Assembly (NCBI GenBank): GCA_910587805.1
Contig: CAJUNM010000002.1
Location: 1-64,000 of the forward strand
DNA length: 64,000 bases
Direction of reading: 5' to 3'
Source: an uncultured Christensenellaceae bacterium
GTDB lineage: Bacteria; Bacillota; Clostridia; Christensenellales; Pumilibacteraceae
Below the pieces are notes generated by a model. That model did not search any database and was not told the origin of the DNA. It worked only from the letters and a program-made list of their open reading frames with translations. This document shows, one piece after another, positions 41,960-51,700 of this stretch (positions are counted from its first letter, which is position 1; each line of letters opens with the position of its first letter). The position numbers and the translations under genes are program-made.

Positions 41960-42967
41960 ATGTTAAAAGCATATACCATACCGATAGACTTGACGAGACC
42001 GCGAATTCGCGTAGCCGTGATAGGCTGCGGCAGATGGGGTTCGTTTTTGGCATGGTATACGGCGGGGCTTGGGCACACCGTAACGCTGTACGGCAGAACG
42101 GGTTCGTTCGGTTACGAGCGGCTTTGCATGTCGCGCAAAAACGAGTATGTGGAACTGCCAAGCTCGGTCACTCTGACCGACGACATCAAAAAGGCTGTAA
42201 ACGGCGCGGACGTAGTGCTCGTATCGGTGCCGTCGCAGAGTTTCCGAGACGTTATCGGCGATCTGAAGTCGCGTTGCAAGCTCGACGGCAAGTATATAGT
42301 CACTTGCATGAAAGGTATTGAGATACAAACGGGCAAGAGACTGTCCGAGATCGCGCTCGAAGCGTTCGACGATTGGCAGATCGCGGTTTGGGCGGGACCG
42401 GGGCACGTTCAGGAATTTACGGTCGGCAATCCGAATTGCATGATAATCGATTCGTACGAGCCGGACACGACGGTTCGCATAGTAGAGTATTTCAAAAGTC
42501 CGCTTATAAGATTTTATTACGGCAACGATATAATCGGTACGGAAATAGGCGCGGCGGCAAAGAACGTAATGGGAATAGTCGCCGGCGTTCTCGACGGTAT
42601 GAAGCTATCCGCACTGAAAGGCGCGTTGATGGCGCGCGGCAGCCGCGAGGTGTCGAGATTGATAGAAAGTCTCGGCGGCAATCCGTTGTCCGCATACGGT
42701 CTGTGTCACTTGGGCGACTACGAAACCACTTTGTTTTCGGAGCATAGCCATAATCGGCAATGGGGCGAAAACTACGTGCTCGGTAAGCCGTTCAAAAGTC
42801 TCGCCGAGGGCGTGCATACGGCGCGGGCGATCAGCTTGCTTGCCGATTCGCTCGACGTTGATATGCCGATAACCACGGCGGTAAACACGATGATAATAGA
42901 TAAAGTGCCGCCGCGCACCGCAATGGAACAACTGTTCGAGCGCAGCCTCAAAGTCGATTTGAAATAG
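41960..42967 (+). CDS. gpsA: NAD(P)-dependent glycerol-3-phosphate dehydrogenase
   Basis: A 335-residue enzyme reducing dihydroxyacetone phosphate to glycerol 3-phosphate for phospholipid synthesis. It shows the Rossmann motif VAVIGCGRWGSFLAW, the CMKGIE segment, AGPGHVQEF (usually SGPSFA/H) and GAAAKNVMGIVAGVLDG with the catalytic Lys. AAGGAAG is about 6 bases before ATG. The 255-base gap before it holds no gene that I can see; a weak TTGTTA...TATAAA pair lies at 41883-41912. Confidence 0.93.
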   Translation: MLKAYTIPIDLTRPRIRVAVIGCGRWGSFLAWYTAGLGHTVTLYGRTGSFGYERLCMSRKNEYVELPSSVTLTDDIKKAVNGADVVLVSVPSQSFRDVIGDLKSRCKLDGKYIVTCMKGIEIQTGKRLSEIALEAFDDWQIAVWAGPGHVQEFTVGNPNCMIIDSYEPDTTVRIVEYFKSPLIRFYYGNDIIGTEIGAAAKNVMGIVAGVLDGMKLSALKGALMARGSREVSRLIESLGGNPLSAYGLCHLGDYETTLFSEHSHNRQWGENYVLGKPFKSLAEGVHTARAISLLADSLDVDMPITTAVNTMIIDKVPPRTAMEQLFERSLKVDLK

Positions 42968-43008
42968 CGATTATATAACCCGATCGAATAATTAAGCAAC
43001 TGCAATAA

Positions 43009-43040
43009 CAAAACCCCGAGAGCTTGCTCGGGGTTTTGCA
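43009..43040 (+). terminator. Rho-independent terminator of gpsA
   Basis: CAAAACCCCGAG pairs with CTCGGGGTTTTG around a 6-base loop. Confidence 0.85.
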
Positions 43041-43066
43041 TTTATTGAAAAATAGTATTAAAACGC

Positions 43067-43094
43067 TTGACAGACGGGGGGGGGATGATATAAT
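43067..43094 (+). promoter_or_regulatory. Promoter with a G9 tract in its spacer
   Basis: TTGACA at 43067-43072 and TATAAT at 43089-43094 are both perfect. The spacer is 16 bases and contains nine G at 43076-43084. Gain of one G would restore the 17-base optimum. Confidence 0.85.
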
Positions 43095-43121
43095 GCTTTT
43101 ATAAAAACTTCGGAGGCTCGA

Positions 43122-43556
43122 ATGTTTAAGAAAAACGACAAATATTGGTTCAGAGCATATGCTTTGGTCGATGCATTTATTATTGTGATTTGTTCGCTTA
43201 TGTTAGTCGGCGGTGTCGTAATTTTGGCTCTCGGAATAAGTGTAACTGATGTGAACGGTATAGTAACAGGAACATTATATATAGTCGGTAGCATAGCGGG
43301 AGCATTTGTGATGCATATCGTTTATCATTTGGCTTTATCGCTGTATTTGGATATTAAGTTGATACGCAATAAAATGTACGGTATCGATAACGGCGATTTC
43401 GATAAAGCATTAACGGAAGATAATTCAAAGCGGCGTCGCGTGGCTGTGCAAGATGATATAACAGTGCAAATTCGTGCGCTTAAACAATTGTGCGATGACG
43501 GAATTATAACGCAAGAAGAATTCGAGATAAAGAAACAGTCGCTATTAAATCAATAA
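43122..43556 (+). CDS. Two-span membrane protein with C-terminal SHOCT domain
   Basis: A 144-residue protein. Two membrane segments (about 14-38 and 46-72) are followed by a basic linker and a SHOCT-type C-terminus (IRALKQLCDDGIITQEEFEI). SHOCT is a short helical module found at protein ends and thought to aid oligomerisation. AT content and codon use are clearly higher in A/T than in neighbours, suggesting later arrival. Expression depends on the G9 promoter. CGGAGG is 9 bases before ATG. Confidence 0.8.
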   Translation: MFKKNDKYWFRAYALVDAFIIVICSLMLVGGVVILALGISVTDVNGIVTGTLYIVGSIAGAFVMHIVYHLALSLYLDIKLIRNKMYGIDNGDFDKALTEDNSKRRRVAVQDDITVQIRALKQLCDDGIITQEEFEIKKQSLLNQ

Positions 43557-43600
43557 AAAATACCGAACAAGTCAAACGTCGGCTTGTTCGGTATTTTTTA
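43557..43600. terminator. Bidirectional terminator
   Basis: ATACCGAACAAG pairs with CTTGTTCGGTAT, flanked by A on the left and T on the right. It serves both the SHOCT gene and the convergent glyS. Confidence 0.85.
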
Positions 43601-43621
43601 TTAGTGTTTGTATTAGTTAAA

Positions 43622-45004
43622 TCAAAGCTTGCAGTTATCTATTATATAATCGGCGACTTTGGTCTCGTCGAGTCGGATCTGGCTCATGGAGTCGCGGTCG
43701 CGCACGGTGACTGTGCCGTTATCGAGCGTGTCGAAGTCGACCGTCACGCAGTACGGCGTGCCGATCTCGTCCTGACGGCGATACCGTTTGCCTATCGAAC
43801 CGGGCAGGTCGTAGGTGCATGCGACGCCGCGCTTTTTGAGCGAACGGAAAAGATTGTCGGCGCGCTCGCTCAATGCTTTTTGAAGCGGGAGCACGGCGGC
43901 TTTATATGGCGCGATCGCGGGCGCAAAGCGCATGACCACGCGGCTGTCTTTTTCGAGCTGTTCCTCGTCATATGCGTTGCAAAGCACCGCGAGCAGCGCT
44001 CTGCCCACGCCGAGCGACGGCTCGATAACGTACGGCGTGTACGTCTCGTTGGTGACGGGATCGGTGTATTCGAGCTTTTCGCCCGAGAACTCGGAATGTT
44101 TTTTGAGATCGTAGTCCGTGCGGTCGGCTATGCCCCAAAGCTCGCCCCAACCGAAGGGGAACAAATACTCGAAGTCGCTCGTCGCTTTGGAATAGAACGA
44201 AAGCTCGGCTTTGTCGTGGTCGCGTATGCGCAGGCTCTCCTTGTCAAGCCCGAGCGCAAGCAAAAAGTCGTAGCAGTATTTTTTCCAATACTCGAACCAC
44301 TCGAGATCCTCGCCGGGTTTGCAGAAAAACTCCATTTCCATCTGCTCGAATTCGCGCACGCGGAAAATAAAGTTACCTGGGGTTATCTCGTTGCGGAACG
44401 ACTTGCCGATCTGGCACACGCCGAACGGTACGCGCGCTCGGCACGAGCGCACCACGTTTTTGAAGTTTACGAATATACCCTGTGCGGTCTCGGGGCGCAG
44501 ATAGCACGTAGACAGCGAATCTTCCGTAACGCCTTGGAACGTCTTGAACATGAGCTGAAACTTTTTAACGGGCGTAAAATCGGACTTGCCGCAAACGGGG
44601 CAAGGTATTTTATGCTCGGCAACGAATGCGGAAAGCGCGTCGTTATCCATGGCGGCTACGGGCACGTCGAGTTTGTGTTTGTGCGCGTACGCCTCGACGA
44701 GATCGTCGGCGCGGCAGCGGCTCTTGCACGCCTTACAGTCCATGAGCGGATCGGAAAAGCCCGCGAGATGTCCCGACGCTTCCCAAACTTTCGGATTCAT
44801 GAGTATGGAGCAGTCCAATCCGAAGTTGTTTTCGCTCTCGGTGACGAACTTTTGCCACCACGCTTTTTTGATGTTGTTGTACAGCTCCACGCCGACCGGA
44901 CCGTAGTCCCAAGTGTTGGCAAACCCGCCGTAAATATCGCTTCCCGCAAAAATCAACCCGCGAGACTTGCACAGCGCAACCAGCTTATCCATTGTTACTT
45001 TCAT
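43622..45004 (-). CDS. glyS: Glycyl-tRNA synthetase (alpha2, single-chain type)
   Basis: A 460-residue class II synthetase. Motif 2 area: [20 protein letters not shown]; motif 3: [26 protein letters not shown] is the glycine-site signature. Cys pairs [11 protein letters not shown] and CPVCGKSDF suggest a zinc site in the insertion. The anticodon-binding domain occupies about 365-460. The upstream region shows a plain sigma-A promoter; I looked for a T-box leader and found none. Confidence 0.96.
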   Translation of the reverse strand: MKVTMDKLVALCKSRGLIFAGSDIYGGFANTWDYGPVGVELYNNIKKAWWQKFVTESENNFGLDCSILMNPKVWEASGHLAGFSDPLMDCKACKSRCRADDLVEAYAHKHKLDVPVAAMDNDALSAFVAEHKIPCPVCGKSDFTPVKKFQLMFKTFQGVTEDSLSTCYLRPETAQGIFVNFKNVVRSCRARVPFGVCQIGKSFRNEITPGNFIFRVREFEQMEMEFFCKPGEDLEWFEYWKKYCYDFLLALGLDKESLRIRDHDKAELSFYSKATSDFEYLFPFGWGELWGIADRTDYDLKKHSEFSGEKLEYTDPVTNETYTPYVIEPSLGVGRALLAVLCNAYDEEQLEKDSRVVMRFAPAIAPYKAAVLPLQKALSERADNLFRSLKKRGVACTYDLPGSIGKRYRRQDEIGTPYCVTVDFDTLDNGTVTVRDRDSMSQIRLDETKVADYIIDNCKL

Positions 45005-45036
45005 ACAAGGCGTCCTTTTAGATGTAATATACGGAT

Positions 45037-45065
45037 ATTGTAATACAATTGCTTAATCTTGTCAA
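45037..45065 (-). promoter_or_regulatory. Sigma-A promoter of glyS
   Basis: Minus strand: TTGACA (45065-45060), a 17-base spacer, TACAAT (45042-45037). Confidence 0.8.
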
Positions 45066-45093
45066 GTGAGTAGAGAATTAAGAATTTAGAATT

Positions 45094-45134
45094 TAGCCGC
45101 TACGCGGCATTAAAGGCTTTCTTCGGCTGCGCAA
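45094..45134. repeat. Dispersed intergenic repeat, copy E
   Basis: AGCCGCTACGCGGCATTAAA then GGCTTTCTTCGGCTGCGC. It is preceded by GAATTAAGAATTTAGAATTT units, as at copy D. Confidence 0.75.
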
Positions 45135-45166
45135 AAGCAAAAGCGTCGCAACCCAAGCGACGCTTT
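45131..45166 (-). terminator. Terminator of the Cys-rich protein gene
   Basis: Read on the minus strand, AGCGTCGC and GCGACGCT pair around a 7-base loop and are followed by TTTGCTTTTGC. Confidence 0.75.
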
Positions 45167-45209
45167 CGTATGTATTAACGCAAGATCGGACAAATGCCGA
45201 ACGCGTGAT

Positions 45210-45383
45210 TTAGCAGCAGCACTTATCTTTGCCGCCGCAGCAGCACATAACGATGTAAAGCAAGAGAATGTCTTGGCAGTCGATACCGCGCTTGCAACCG
45301 CAGTCGTTGCCGCCGCCGCAGCAGCACAAAAGCAACAACAGCGTGAGTATATCGCAGCCGCATCCGCAACCGTTGTTAAACAT
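45210..45383 (-). CDS. 57-residue protein with 15 cysteines
   Basis: A quarter of the residues are Cys. The chain is built from two similar halves: CDILTLLLLLCCCGGG and CQDILLLYIVMCCCGG, each a Cys-Asp-Ile-Leu hydrophobic strand closed by CCCGG, with further CGC and CCC clusters at the ends. ATG 45383 is set by AGGAGG 7 bases upstream; the longer in-frame extension has no ribosome site. A terminator follows. Possible roles are metal binding, a membrane-associated thiol peptide or a spore/envelope component; I recognise no characterised family. Similar small high-Cys proteins occur in Clostridia annotations, but the function is unknown. Confidence 0.8.
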   Translation of the reverse strand: MFNNGCGCGCDILTLLLLLCCCGGGNDCGCKRGIDCQDILLLYIVMCCCGGKDKCCC

Positions 45384-45731
45384 GGCAGTCCTCCTTGAAA
45401 AATTTTTTATCGCCTCGCGCGTGTTTCGCACTCGACCGCAGCGCGGAACGATGTCGGGGCTTTTGCTTTTCCTTTCGGTACCTAAAGGTCGGGCATAAGT
45501 CCGTCGTCGCTCCGTGCCGCGACTGAGGCGAGCGAGCGATGTATTTCTTTCGTACGACAAGCGCTTATCTATAATCAGTCTATGGGTTTTTCGGGAGAGT
45601 GTGCAAAATGTTTGCAAACTTTTTTTCGATATGTTATAATCGATATAAGGACGGCTCGATGAAGAGCGCCTGCTTTTTTTATTTAAGGCTATGGGCTATC
45701 GCGGTAAGCGCGAAGTCCAATAGAGGTGAAC
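45384..45731. other. Intergenic region between divergent genes
   Basis: No convincing gene is seen; the long open frames here are shadows. It holds the ribosome site of the Cys-rich gene at its left end and the promoter at 45612-45640 for the pantothenate pair, with a ~90-base leader to the start at 45732. Confidence 0.6.
45612..45640 (+). promoter_or_regulatory. Sigma-A promoter for the pantothenate genes
   Basis: TTGCAA at 45612-45617, a 17-base spacer, TATAAT at 45635-45640. Confidence 0.8.
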
Positions 45732-46373
45732 ATGAAAATAAATACTCGTTCGATAACGCTTGCGGCAACGCTGACGGCGCTTTGCGCCGTGTCGGGCGCA
45801 ATGCCGTACGTATTCTTTCTGCCCGTCGCGGTCGCGGCGTCCACGCTGTCGTTGGGAACGGTCGCGTTCGTGGGGCTTGCGTTCGGCTGTATAAGTCTCG
45901 CATACTGTTTCGTAATGCCGGCGTCGGTTGTGTCGGTTGCGTTCGTGCAAGCGCCGTACATTGCGATATTGCCGAGAATAGCCGCGGCGCTCGTCGCGTT
46001 CGGCGTGTTCAAGCTGATGTGCAAACTGCTCAAAACGGACGTCGACGGCAAGCATGCCCGCGCTCGCCGCGCGGCGGCGTCGTCGGTTTCGGCGGCGTTC
46101 GGCAGCATAGCGAATACGGCTATAGTGATCGGCTTGCTCGTCGCGATCATGCCAGAGAGCGAAATGGGCGGCGTCACGGTTATAGCGTATGTGCCGACAA
46201 TGCTCATATCGGGCGTTATAGAATGTGTTTGCATGGCGGCGCTCACTCCGCCGATCGCGCTTACGCTCGATAAATACGTTTTGAAAAAACGCAAAAAGCC
46301 GAGCGATAAAGCCGTGCCGACCGAACAAACCGAGCCGAACGCGAAAAAAACGCAAGGCGCGGATAAAATATAA
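45732..46373 (+). CDS. ECF transporter substrate-binding (S) component, probably for pantothenate
   Basis: A 213-residue membrane protein with about six hydrophobic segments and a basic, disordered C-terminus. The N-terminal pattern (TRSITLAATLTALCAVSGA, then FFLPVAVAAS) resembles ECF S components, which capture a vitamin and use a shared EcfA/EcfT module; no such module is in the window. The next gene, 11 bases away, is pantothenate kinase, so pantothenate is the likely ligand by context. ATG 45732 was chosen with AGAGG 5 bases before it. Confidence 0.75.
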   Translation: MKINTRSITLAATLTALCAVSGAMPYVFFLPVAVAASTLSLGTVAFVGLAFGCISLAYCFVMPASVVSVAFVQAPYIAILPRIAAALVAFGVFKLMCKLLKTDVDGKHARARRAAASSVSAAFGSIANTAIVIGLLVAIMPESEMGGVTVIAYVPTMLISGVIECVCMAALTPPIALTLDKYVLKKRKKPSDKAVPTEQTEPNAKKTQGADKI

Positions 46374-46384
46374 GGATAAATATC

Positions 46385-47161
46385 ATGGTCATTGTTTTCG
46401 ACATAGGAAATACGAATATAAAAATGGGCTTGTTCAACGGCGACGAGCTGGTGCATACCTTGCGCTTGGCGTCGAGCAACAAGACGGGCGACGAGTATTG
46501 GCTGCTGATCAAGGATATGCTCGCAGTAAAGAACGTGTCGGTCTCGGAACTCGAGGGCGCGGTCATAAGCTCGGTAAATCCCAATCTCAATTATACGATC
46601 GAGCACATGGTGCAAACGTATTTCGGATTCAAGCCGATGACGGTTGGCGCGGGGCTTAAAACGGGCATGAATATAAAGTACGACAACCCTAAAGAACTCG
46701 GCGCGGACAGAGTCGCGGGCTGCGTCGCGGCATACAGACTGTACGGCATACCGAACGGCAAGCCGTGCATAATGATCGACTGCGGCACGGCTACCACGTT
46801 CAACGTTATAACCGAAAGAGGCGAACTGACGGGCGGTGCGATCTCGTTCGGTTTGAAGTCCGCTGCGGACTCGCTGTTCGCCGCCGCGGCAAAGCTGCCT
46901 AAAGTCGAGCTTGCCGTGCCGAAATCGGCGATCGGCAGAACTACGATAACAAATATGCAGTCGGGTATAATATACGGCTATTCGGGCATGGTAGAATCCA
47001 TGGTGCATAGGCTCAAGACCGAAGCGGGCATGCAAAACGCCGTCATCGTGGCTACGGGCGGCATATCCGATATAGTCAATAAATGCGTATCCGTAATAGA
47101 CGTAGTAGACAGAACGCTCACTTTGCGCGGTCTGAATATCATATATAAATTGAACAAGTGA
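46385..47161 (+). CDS. coaX: Type III pantothenate kinase
   Basis: A 258-residue ASKHA-fold kinase phosphorylating pantothenate, the first step of CoA synthesis. It shows VFDIGNTNIKMGLF (phosphate loop), PKELGADRVAGCVAA (as NPKELGADRVA) and MIDCGTATTFNVI. It is paired with the S component upstream. Confidence 0.95.
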   Translation: MVIVFDIGNTNIKMGLFNGDELVHTLRLASSNKTGDEYWLLIKDMLAVKNVSVSELEGAVISSVNPNLNYTIEHMVQTYFGFKPMTVGAGLKTGMNIKYDNPKELGADRVAGCVAAYRLYGIPNGKPCIMIDCGTATTFNVITERGELTGGAISFGLKSAADSLFAAAAKLPKVELAVPKSAIGRTTITNMQSGIIYGYSGMVESMVHRLKTEAGMQNAVIVATGGISDIVNKCVSVIDVVDRTLTLRGLNIIYKLNK

Positions 47162-47215
47162 CAGACGGCAAGCCTGATGGCATAGCTGCAATATCAACGG
47201 AAAAAGGAAAGCGAA

Positions 47216-48490
47216 ATGAAAAAACATAAAATAGCGATCATGGGTTTCGGCACCGTAGGCGGCGGAACGTACGACATACTGACGCAAAACCGCGATCATA
47301 TCCGATCGACTCAAGGCGTCGATATAGAAGTAAAGTATGTACTCGACCGCAGTGCGGAGAGTCTCGAAAAGCGCGGCGCGGATAAATCGCTGTTCTGCTC
47401 CGACGTAGACGCGCTCGCCGCGGATAAAGAAGTAGAACTTGTCGTAGAAACGATGGGCGGGGTCGAGCCGGCAAAAACGTTTATAACCAAAATGCTCCGC
47501 GCCGGCAAGTCGGTGGTGACGGCAAACAAAGAACTGCTCGCAAAATCGTGGAGCGAGCTTGAGCCTATCGCGAAAGAAAACGGCTGCGGCTTGTTTTTCG
47601 AGGCGAGCTGCGTCGGCGGCGTGCCGATAGTGCGCGCGCTCGGCGAGAGTTTTCAAGGCGATAAGGTGCAAAGCATATACGGCATAATAAACGGCACTAC
47701 CAACTATATCCTCAGCAAAATGAGCGCCGAGGGCGTGAGTTATTCGCAAGCGCTCGCGCAAGCTCAAGCGCTCGGCTTTGCCGAAGCGAACCCCACATCG
47801 GACGTGGAAGGTTACGACGCCGCGTATAAACTGTCCATACTCGGTTCGCTCGCGTTTCATACGAGCTTGCCGTATCAGAGCATATACCGCGAGGGTATAA
47901 CGCGCGTGACCGCCGCGGATATAGTAAACGCGAAACGTCTCGGTTACGAGATAAAACTTTTGGCGATAGGCAAGCGTTGCGGAAACGATATAGAAGCGCG
48001 AGTGCACCCCGTATTCGTGGAGAAAAACCACCCGTTGGCGTCGGTGTCGGGCGCGTTCAACGCGGTATATCTGCACGGCGATTTCGTGGGCGATCTCATG
48101 TTTTACGGCGCGGGCGCGGGCGCGCACCCGACGGGCAGCGCGATAGTGTCCGACATAGTAAAAGCGCTTTGCGGCAAGCCGACGTACTGCGATTTCGACA
48201 ATAACGGCAAGCTCGATAAGTCGGTAAACCTTGTCGGGGATTTCTTGAGCGGATACTATATCTGCGTAACCGTCGACGATAAAGCGGGCGTGCTTAGTCG
48301 AATATCGACGATATTGAGCGATAACGGCGTGAGCATCAAAGCGGCTACGCAAGTACCGAGCGACGGCAACGCGGCTACGGTCGTGTTTTTAACGCACCCG
48401 TCGCGCGAACATTCGGTAATGCGTTCGCTCGAATCGATAGGCAAGCTCGCGTCCGTGCGCAATATAGATTCCGTGATCCGCGTTTTGTAA
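47216..48490 (+). CDS. hom: Homoserine dehydrogenase with ACT domain
   Basis: A 424-residue enzyme reducing aspartate semialdehyde to homoserine for Thr and Met. The Rossmann start is IAIMGFGTVGGGTYDIL; TANKELLAKSW, FEASCVGGVPIVRAL, IINGTTNYILSKM and GFAEANPTSDVEGYDAAYKL form the catalytic region. An ACT domain (about 345-424, VDDKAGVLSRISTILSDNGV) gives feedback control, probably by threonine. thrB and thrC are not adjacent. Confidence 0.96.
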   Translation: MKKHKIAIMGFGTVGGGTYDILTQNRDHIRSTQGVDIEVKYVLDRSAESLEKRGADKSLFCSDVDALAADKEVELVVETMGGVEPAKTFITKMLRAGKSVVTANKELLAKSWSELEPIAKENGCGLFFEASCVGGVPIVRALGESFQGDKVQSIYGIINGTTNYILSKMSAEGVSYSQALAQAQALGFAEANPTSDVEGYDAAYKLSILGSLAFHTSLPYQSIYREGITRVTAADIVNAKRLGYEIKLLAIGKRCGNDIEARVHPVFVEKNHPLASVSGAFNAVYLHGDFVGDLMFYGAGAGAHPTGSAIVSDIVKALCGKPTYCDFDNNGKLDKSVNLVGDFLSGYYICVTVDDKAGVLSRISTILSDNGVSIKAATQVPSDGNAATVVFLTHPSREHSVMRSLESIGKLASVRNIDSVIRVL

Positions 48491-48508
48491 ATTGCGAAAC
48501 GTGAAATT

Positions 48509-48570
48509 CGGCGGCTGTCGCCGCATTAAAATTTAGATCCTTCGATACGCAGAAAACGCTCGGGATTACA
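48509..48570. repeat. Dispersed intergenic repeat, copy F
   Basis: CGGCGGCTGTCGCCGCATTA then AAATTTAGATCCTTCGATAC and, later, GCTCGGGAT. It lies between hom and the surface-protein promoter. Confidence 0.8.
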
Positions 48571-48673
48571 AAAAACGCGCGCATGAGCCGAAGAATGCCG
48601 AGCCTTACATAATAAGCCGCGGCGATAGGCATAATAGAAATACCAAAACTTTTGCAAAGTAGCGTTAAAATGT

Positions 48674-48702
48674 TTGACAAACATCGCGGTACATTGTATA
48701 CT
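48674..48702 (+). promoter_or_regulatory. Sigma-A promoter of the surface protein
   Basis: TTGACA at 48674-48679, a 17-base spacer, TATACT at 48697-48702, then a ~40-base leader with GTAGGAGAAAG before ATG 48750. Confidence 0.85.
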
Positions 48703-48749
48703 TTATAAGTATGTTTTTACTTAACTTTCGGTAGGAGAAAGTCGATTAA

Positions 48750-51700
48750 ATGAAAAAGTCAGTTAAACTCAAGAAATTCGGGCTCACTACAGTAACACTG
48801 TTTGTTTGCTTGGCGGTAATGTTGACGTGTTTTGCGTTCACGTTCCCGAGCTTTTCGGCATTTGCCGCAGAAACGCCTACGCCGCTCGTGAGCGGCGTCA
48901 AGGTCGTGGATAAATGCGATTACGGCGATAGCTTTACCGTTACCGTTCCTACGGAATCGGGCGTCAAAGTGGCGGTAACGTCTCCCGACGGCAAGACCAA
49001 GGTCGATACCGAGATAGGAACAGCCGCAAACGGCGAATATACGGTCAAAGCTACTCAAACGGGCAGCTATACCGTTACGTACTTCAAAGGCGACACTCTT
49101 GCCGAGGCGACCGCAAAATACGATTTCCGCGTATACGTATCGCTCGACGAGGAATATTTCCTTCGCGTCGACGATAAGGGCGCGGATATACCCACGTATA
49201 TCAAAACGGGCGGCAAGTTCACTCTTCCCGATGCGGGCGTTTATTATTACGACGAAAACAAGATACTTCGCGAGTATGCCGGAGCAAATATAACCATCAC
49301 TTCCGGCGATACCAAAACTCCTTATTCGGTCGGCGACGAGATCAACTGCTCGACTAACGGCAAAATGTTCTTTACGTACACCGCGCAACTCGGCGCAGAC
49401 GGCAGCAAGCACATGAGCCAAACGTTTACCGTGAACGTACAGGATACGTTCGAGGACGTTTCCCGCCCTACGCTCACCGTTGCGGGCGTAAGCAGCAATA
49501 TTTCCGTAAAGCGTCCCGTCACGCTCCCCAAAGCGACTGCGACCGACGATTTCGACCAAAATATCAAGATCAAGATCACCGTTAAAGGTCCCGATTCTCA
49601 ACCCGTTCGCGTAGTCGACGTAGACGAGGACGGTTACGGTTATCAAAAGCAGGTCGAAGGCGACTATACGCAAGAAGACTTCGATCGCGACTATCCCGTC
49701 GCAGTGTTCGATAACGACGAAGCCATGGTATTCTATCCCATGACTGAAGGCGATTACACCGTCGAATACGTTGCCGAAGACGACAGCGAAAAAGAATCCG
49801 CGCGCCGCACGTTCACCATGAGAGCGAGCGACCGCGTAGCGCCTGTATTCAAAGAAATCGCAGAGGACGCCATTCCCGAAAAATGGGGCATGAGCGTATA
49901 CAGCGACAGCGAAAAGACAAACAAGCTCGATAACAGCGGAAAAATAACGTTCACCGTTCCCACGATCGTGGATAACAAGAGCCACGTTTGGACGGAAGGC
50001 GACGAGAGCGACGATCTTATAGATTTGTTGTTCCGTATAACCGACGCCGATAACAACCGCACCGTCGTAGAGTTCTCTGACATACTTGCCGACAGATCCG
50101 ACGACAGCAAAAAAAGCGGCTGGTCGAAGAAGGGTAACAGCACTTACGCCGACGGCGAAGATATCGAATTCGATTTGACGAACGGCTTCACGTTTGATTT
50201 CTCTAAGTACGACAGAAAAGACAGCAACGGCAATACCGCCGAGAGCAAAGCCGGTTCTTACACCGTTTACTTCCGTGCGGGAGACAAAGCGGGTAACCAC
50301 TCGTCCAAGTCCTACACGATAACGCTCGAAAACGAGTATGTCGACTCCGTTGCGCCGGTTATCGAGGATCTTGACGTTCAGCCGTATATTTCCACGGGCG
50401 AAAGCTTTACCGTTCCCGCGCCCGTAGCCACGGATGCGAACGACAGCCGCCTTACCATAGAGTATTCGTTGGTATCCGGCGATAAATCCGTTACCGTCAA
50501 GGGCGGAGAAAAAGCCGAGTTCAAGACAGTCGATACCGCGACGTATCTCGTTTTGGACGAAGACGAGGAAGAGAAGAATTGGCTCGAGATCGCAGCCGAT
50601 AAAAACCTGTACTTCGTTATCAAAGCGACCGACGATGTGGGTAACGTCACTTATAACACTAAAGACAATTCCGCAACTGCCGCTCAATCCAAGACCGTCA
50701 TGAATATAATCGACGGCGCGATCAAGACTGGCGCGGAGCAAAGCGCGCTCAAAGTAGACGGTATCGAATTTACCGGCGAAAAGAAAGTAGGCAAGATCAT
50801 GGAAGCGGGCAGCTTCACTGTCGAGACCACTAACGCAATGCGCAAGTATACCGGTTTTGAAGTAGGCGTATATAACGAAAACGGCAACGCCGTCAACGTA
50901 GAACTCACCACGTATACTACCGTCGACAAAGATGCTGATAAAGCAGTCATTCATGTGGACAACATAAAGATCGAACCCACCACCGCAGGCAAGCACACCA
51001 TGGTCGTGCGCGCGTTCAACGTCAACGGTTATTCCGCTGTCAACGTGTACAGCTTTGATGTAGCCGAATCCGGCAACAATCAGGGCGGCACCGGTTCGGC
51101 GTCTACCATCGGCACGAGCGGTTCGATAAACACGACTTACAAACTCCATAATGAGAGCATAGAAAACATCGGCGAGGCAGGCAAAACTTATTGCGTGGTT
51201 CGTAAGATCAATTCGAGCAGCGTATATGCGCTTATGGGCAGCGAGATAACGTTCAAAACCCAAGGCTCCGCGCGTATTCAAGACGGTTACAGCGAAGTTA
51301 TCTCAGGCTCTATCGGTACGTTTGTTCCCTATGGCGCGGACGACGGCAAGTACACCGTTTCGGTGACCGATACCGATGTGCCCGTTATCGAGGCGCAGGG
51401 CGTTGCTCCCACGTATTCCGAAAAGAACGTCGAAGTGGTTATGCCTTCTGTGATCGGCTACAACAAGAACGGTCCTGCGGAGATCAAGGTCAGCGTAAGC
51501 GCATCCAAAGGCTCCAACCCGAAAGCGACGCTCAACGACAATAACCAATATGTATTCACTCCTACCGAGGACGGTACGTATACCGTAACGTACACCGCTG
51601 TTGCGGGTAACGGCAAAGACGCTACCGCGTCGTACACCATCACCGTCGGCGACGTGAAAGGTCCCGAGTTCAGCCGTGTCGACGGCACTAAACCGAGCGA

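Noticed and set aside
45005..45209. T-box riboswitch ahead of glyS
   Set aside because: No conserved T-box core or specifier hairpin is visible; the leader is only a few tens of bases after a plain promoter.
45599..46273. A plus-strand frame through the pantothenate transporter gene
   Set aside because: It is out of frame with the membrane protein, Arg-rich and has no ribosome site; the membrane protein frame is the real one.
48759..51281. An 840-codon minus-strand frame antisense to the surface protein
   Set aside because: It mirrors the uniform codon usage of the sense gene; no start signal or family features are seen.
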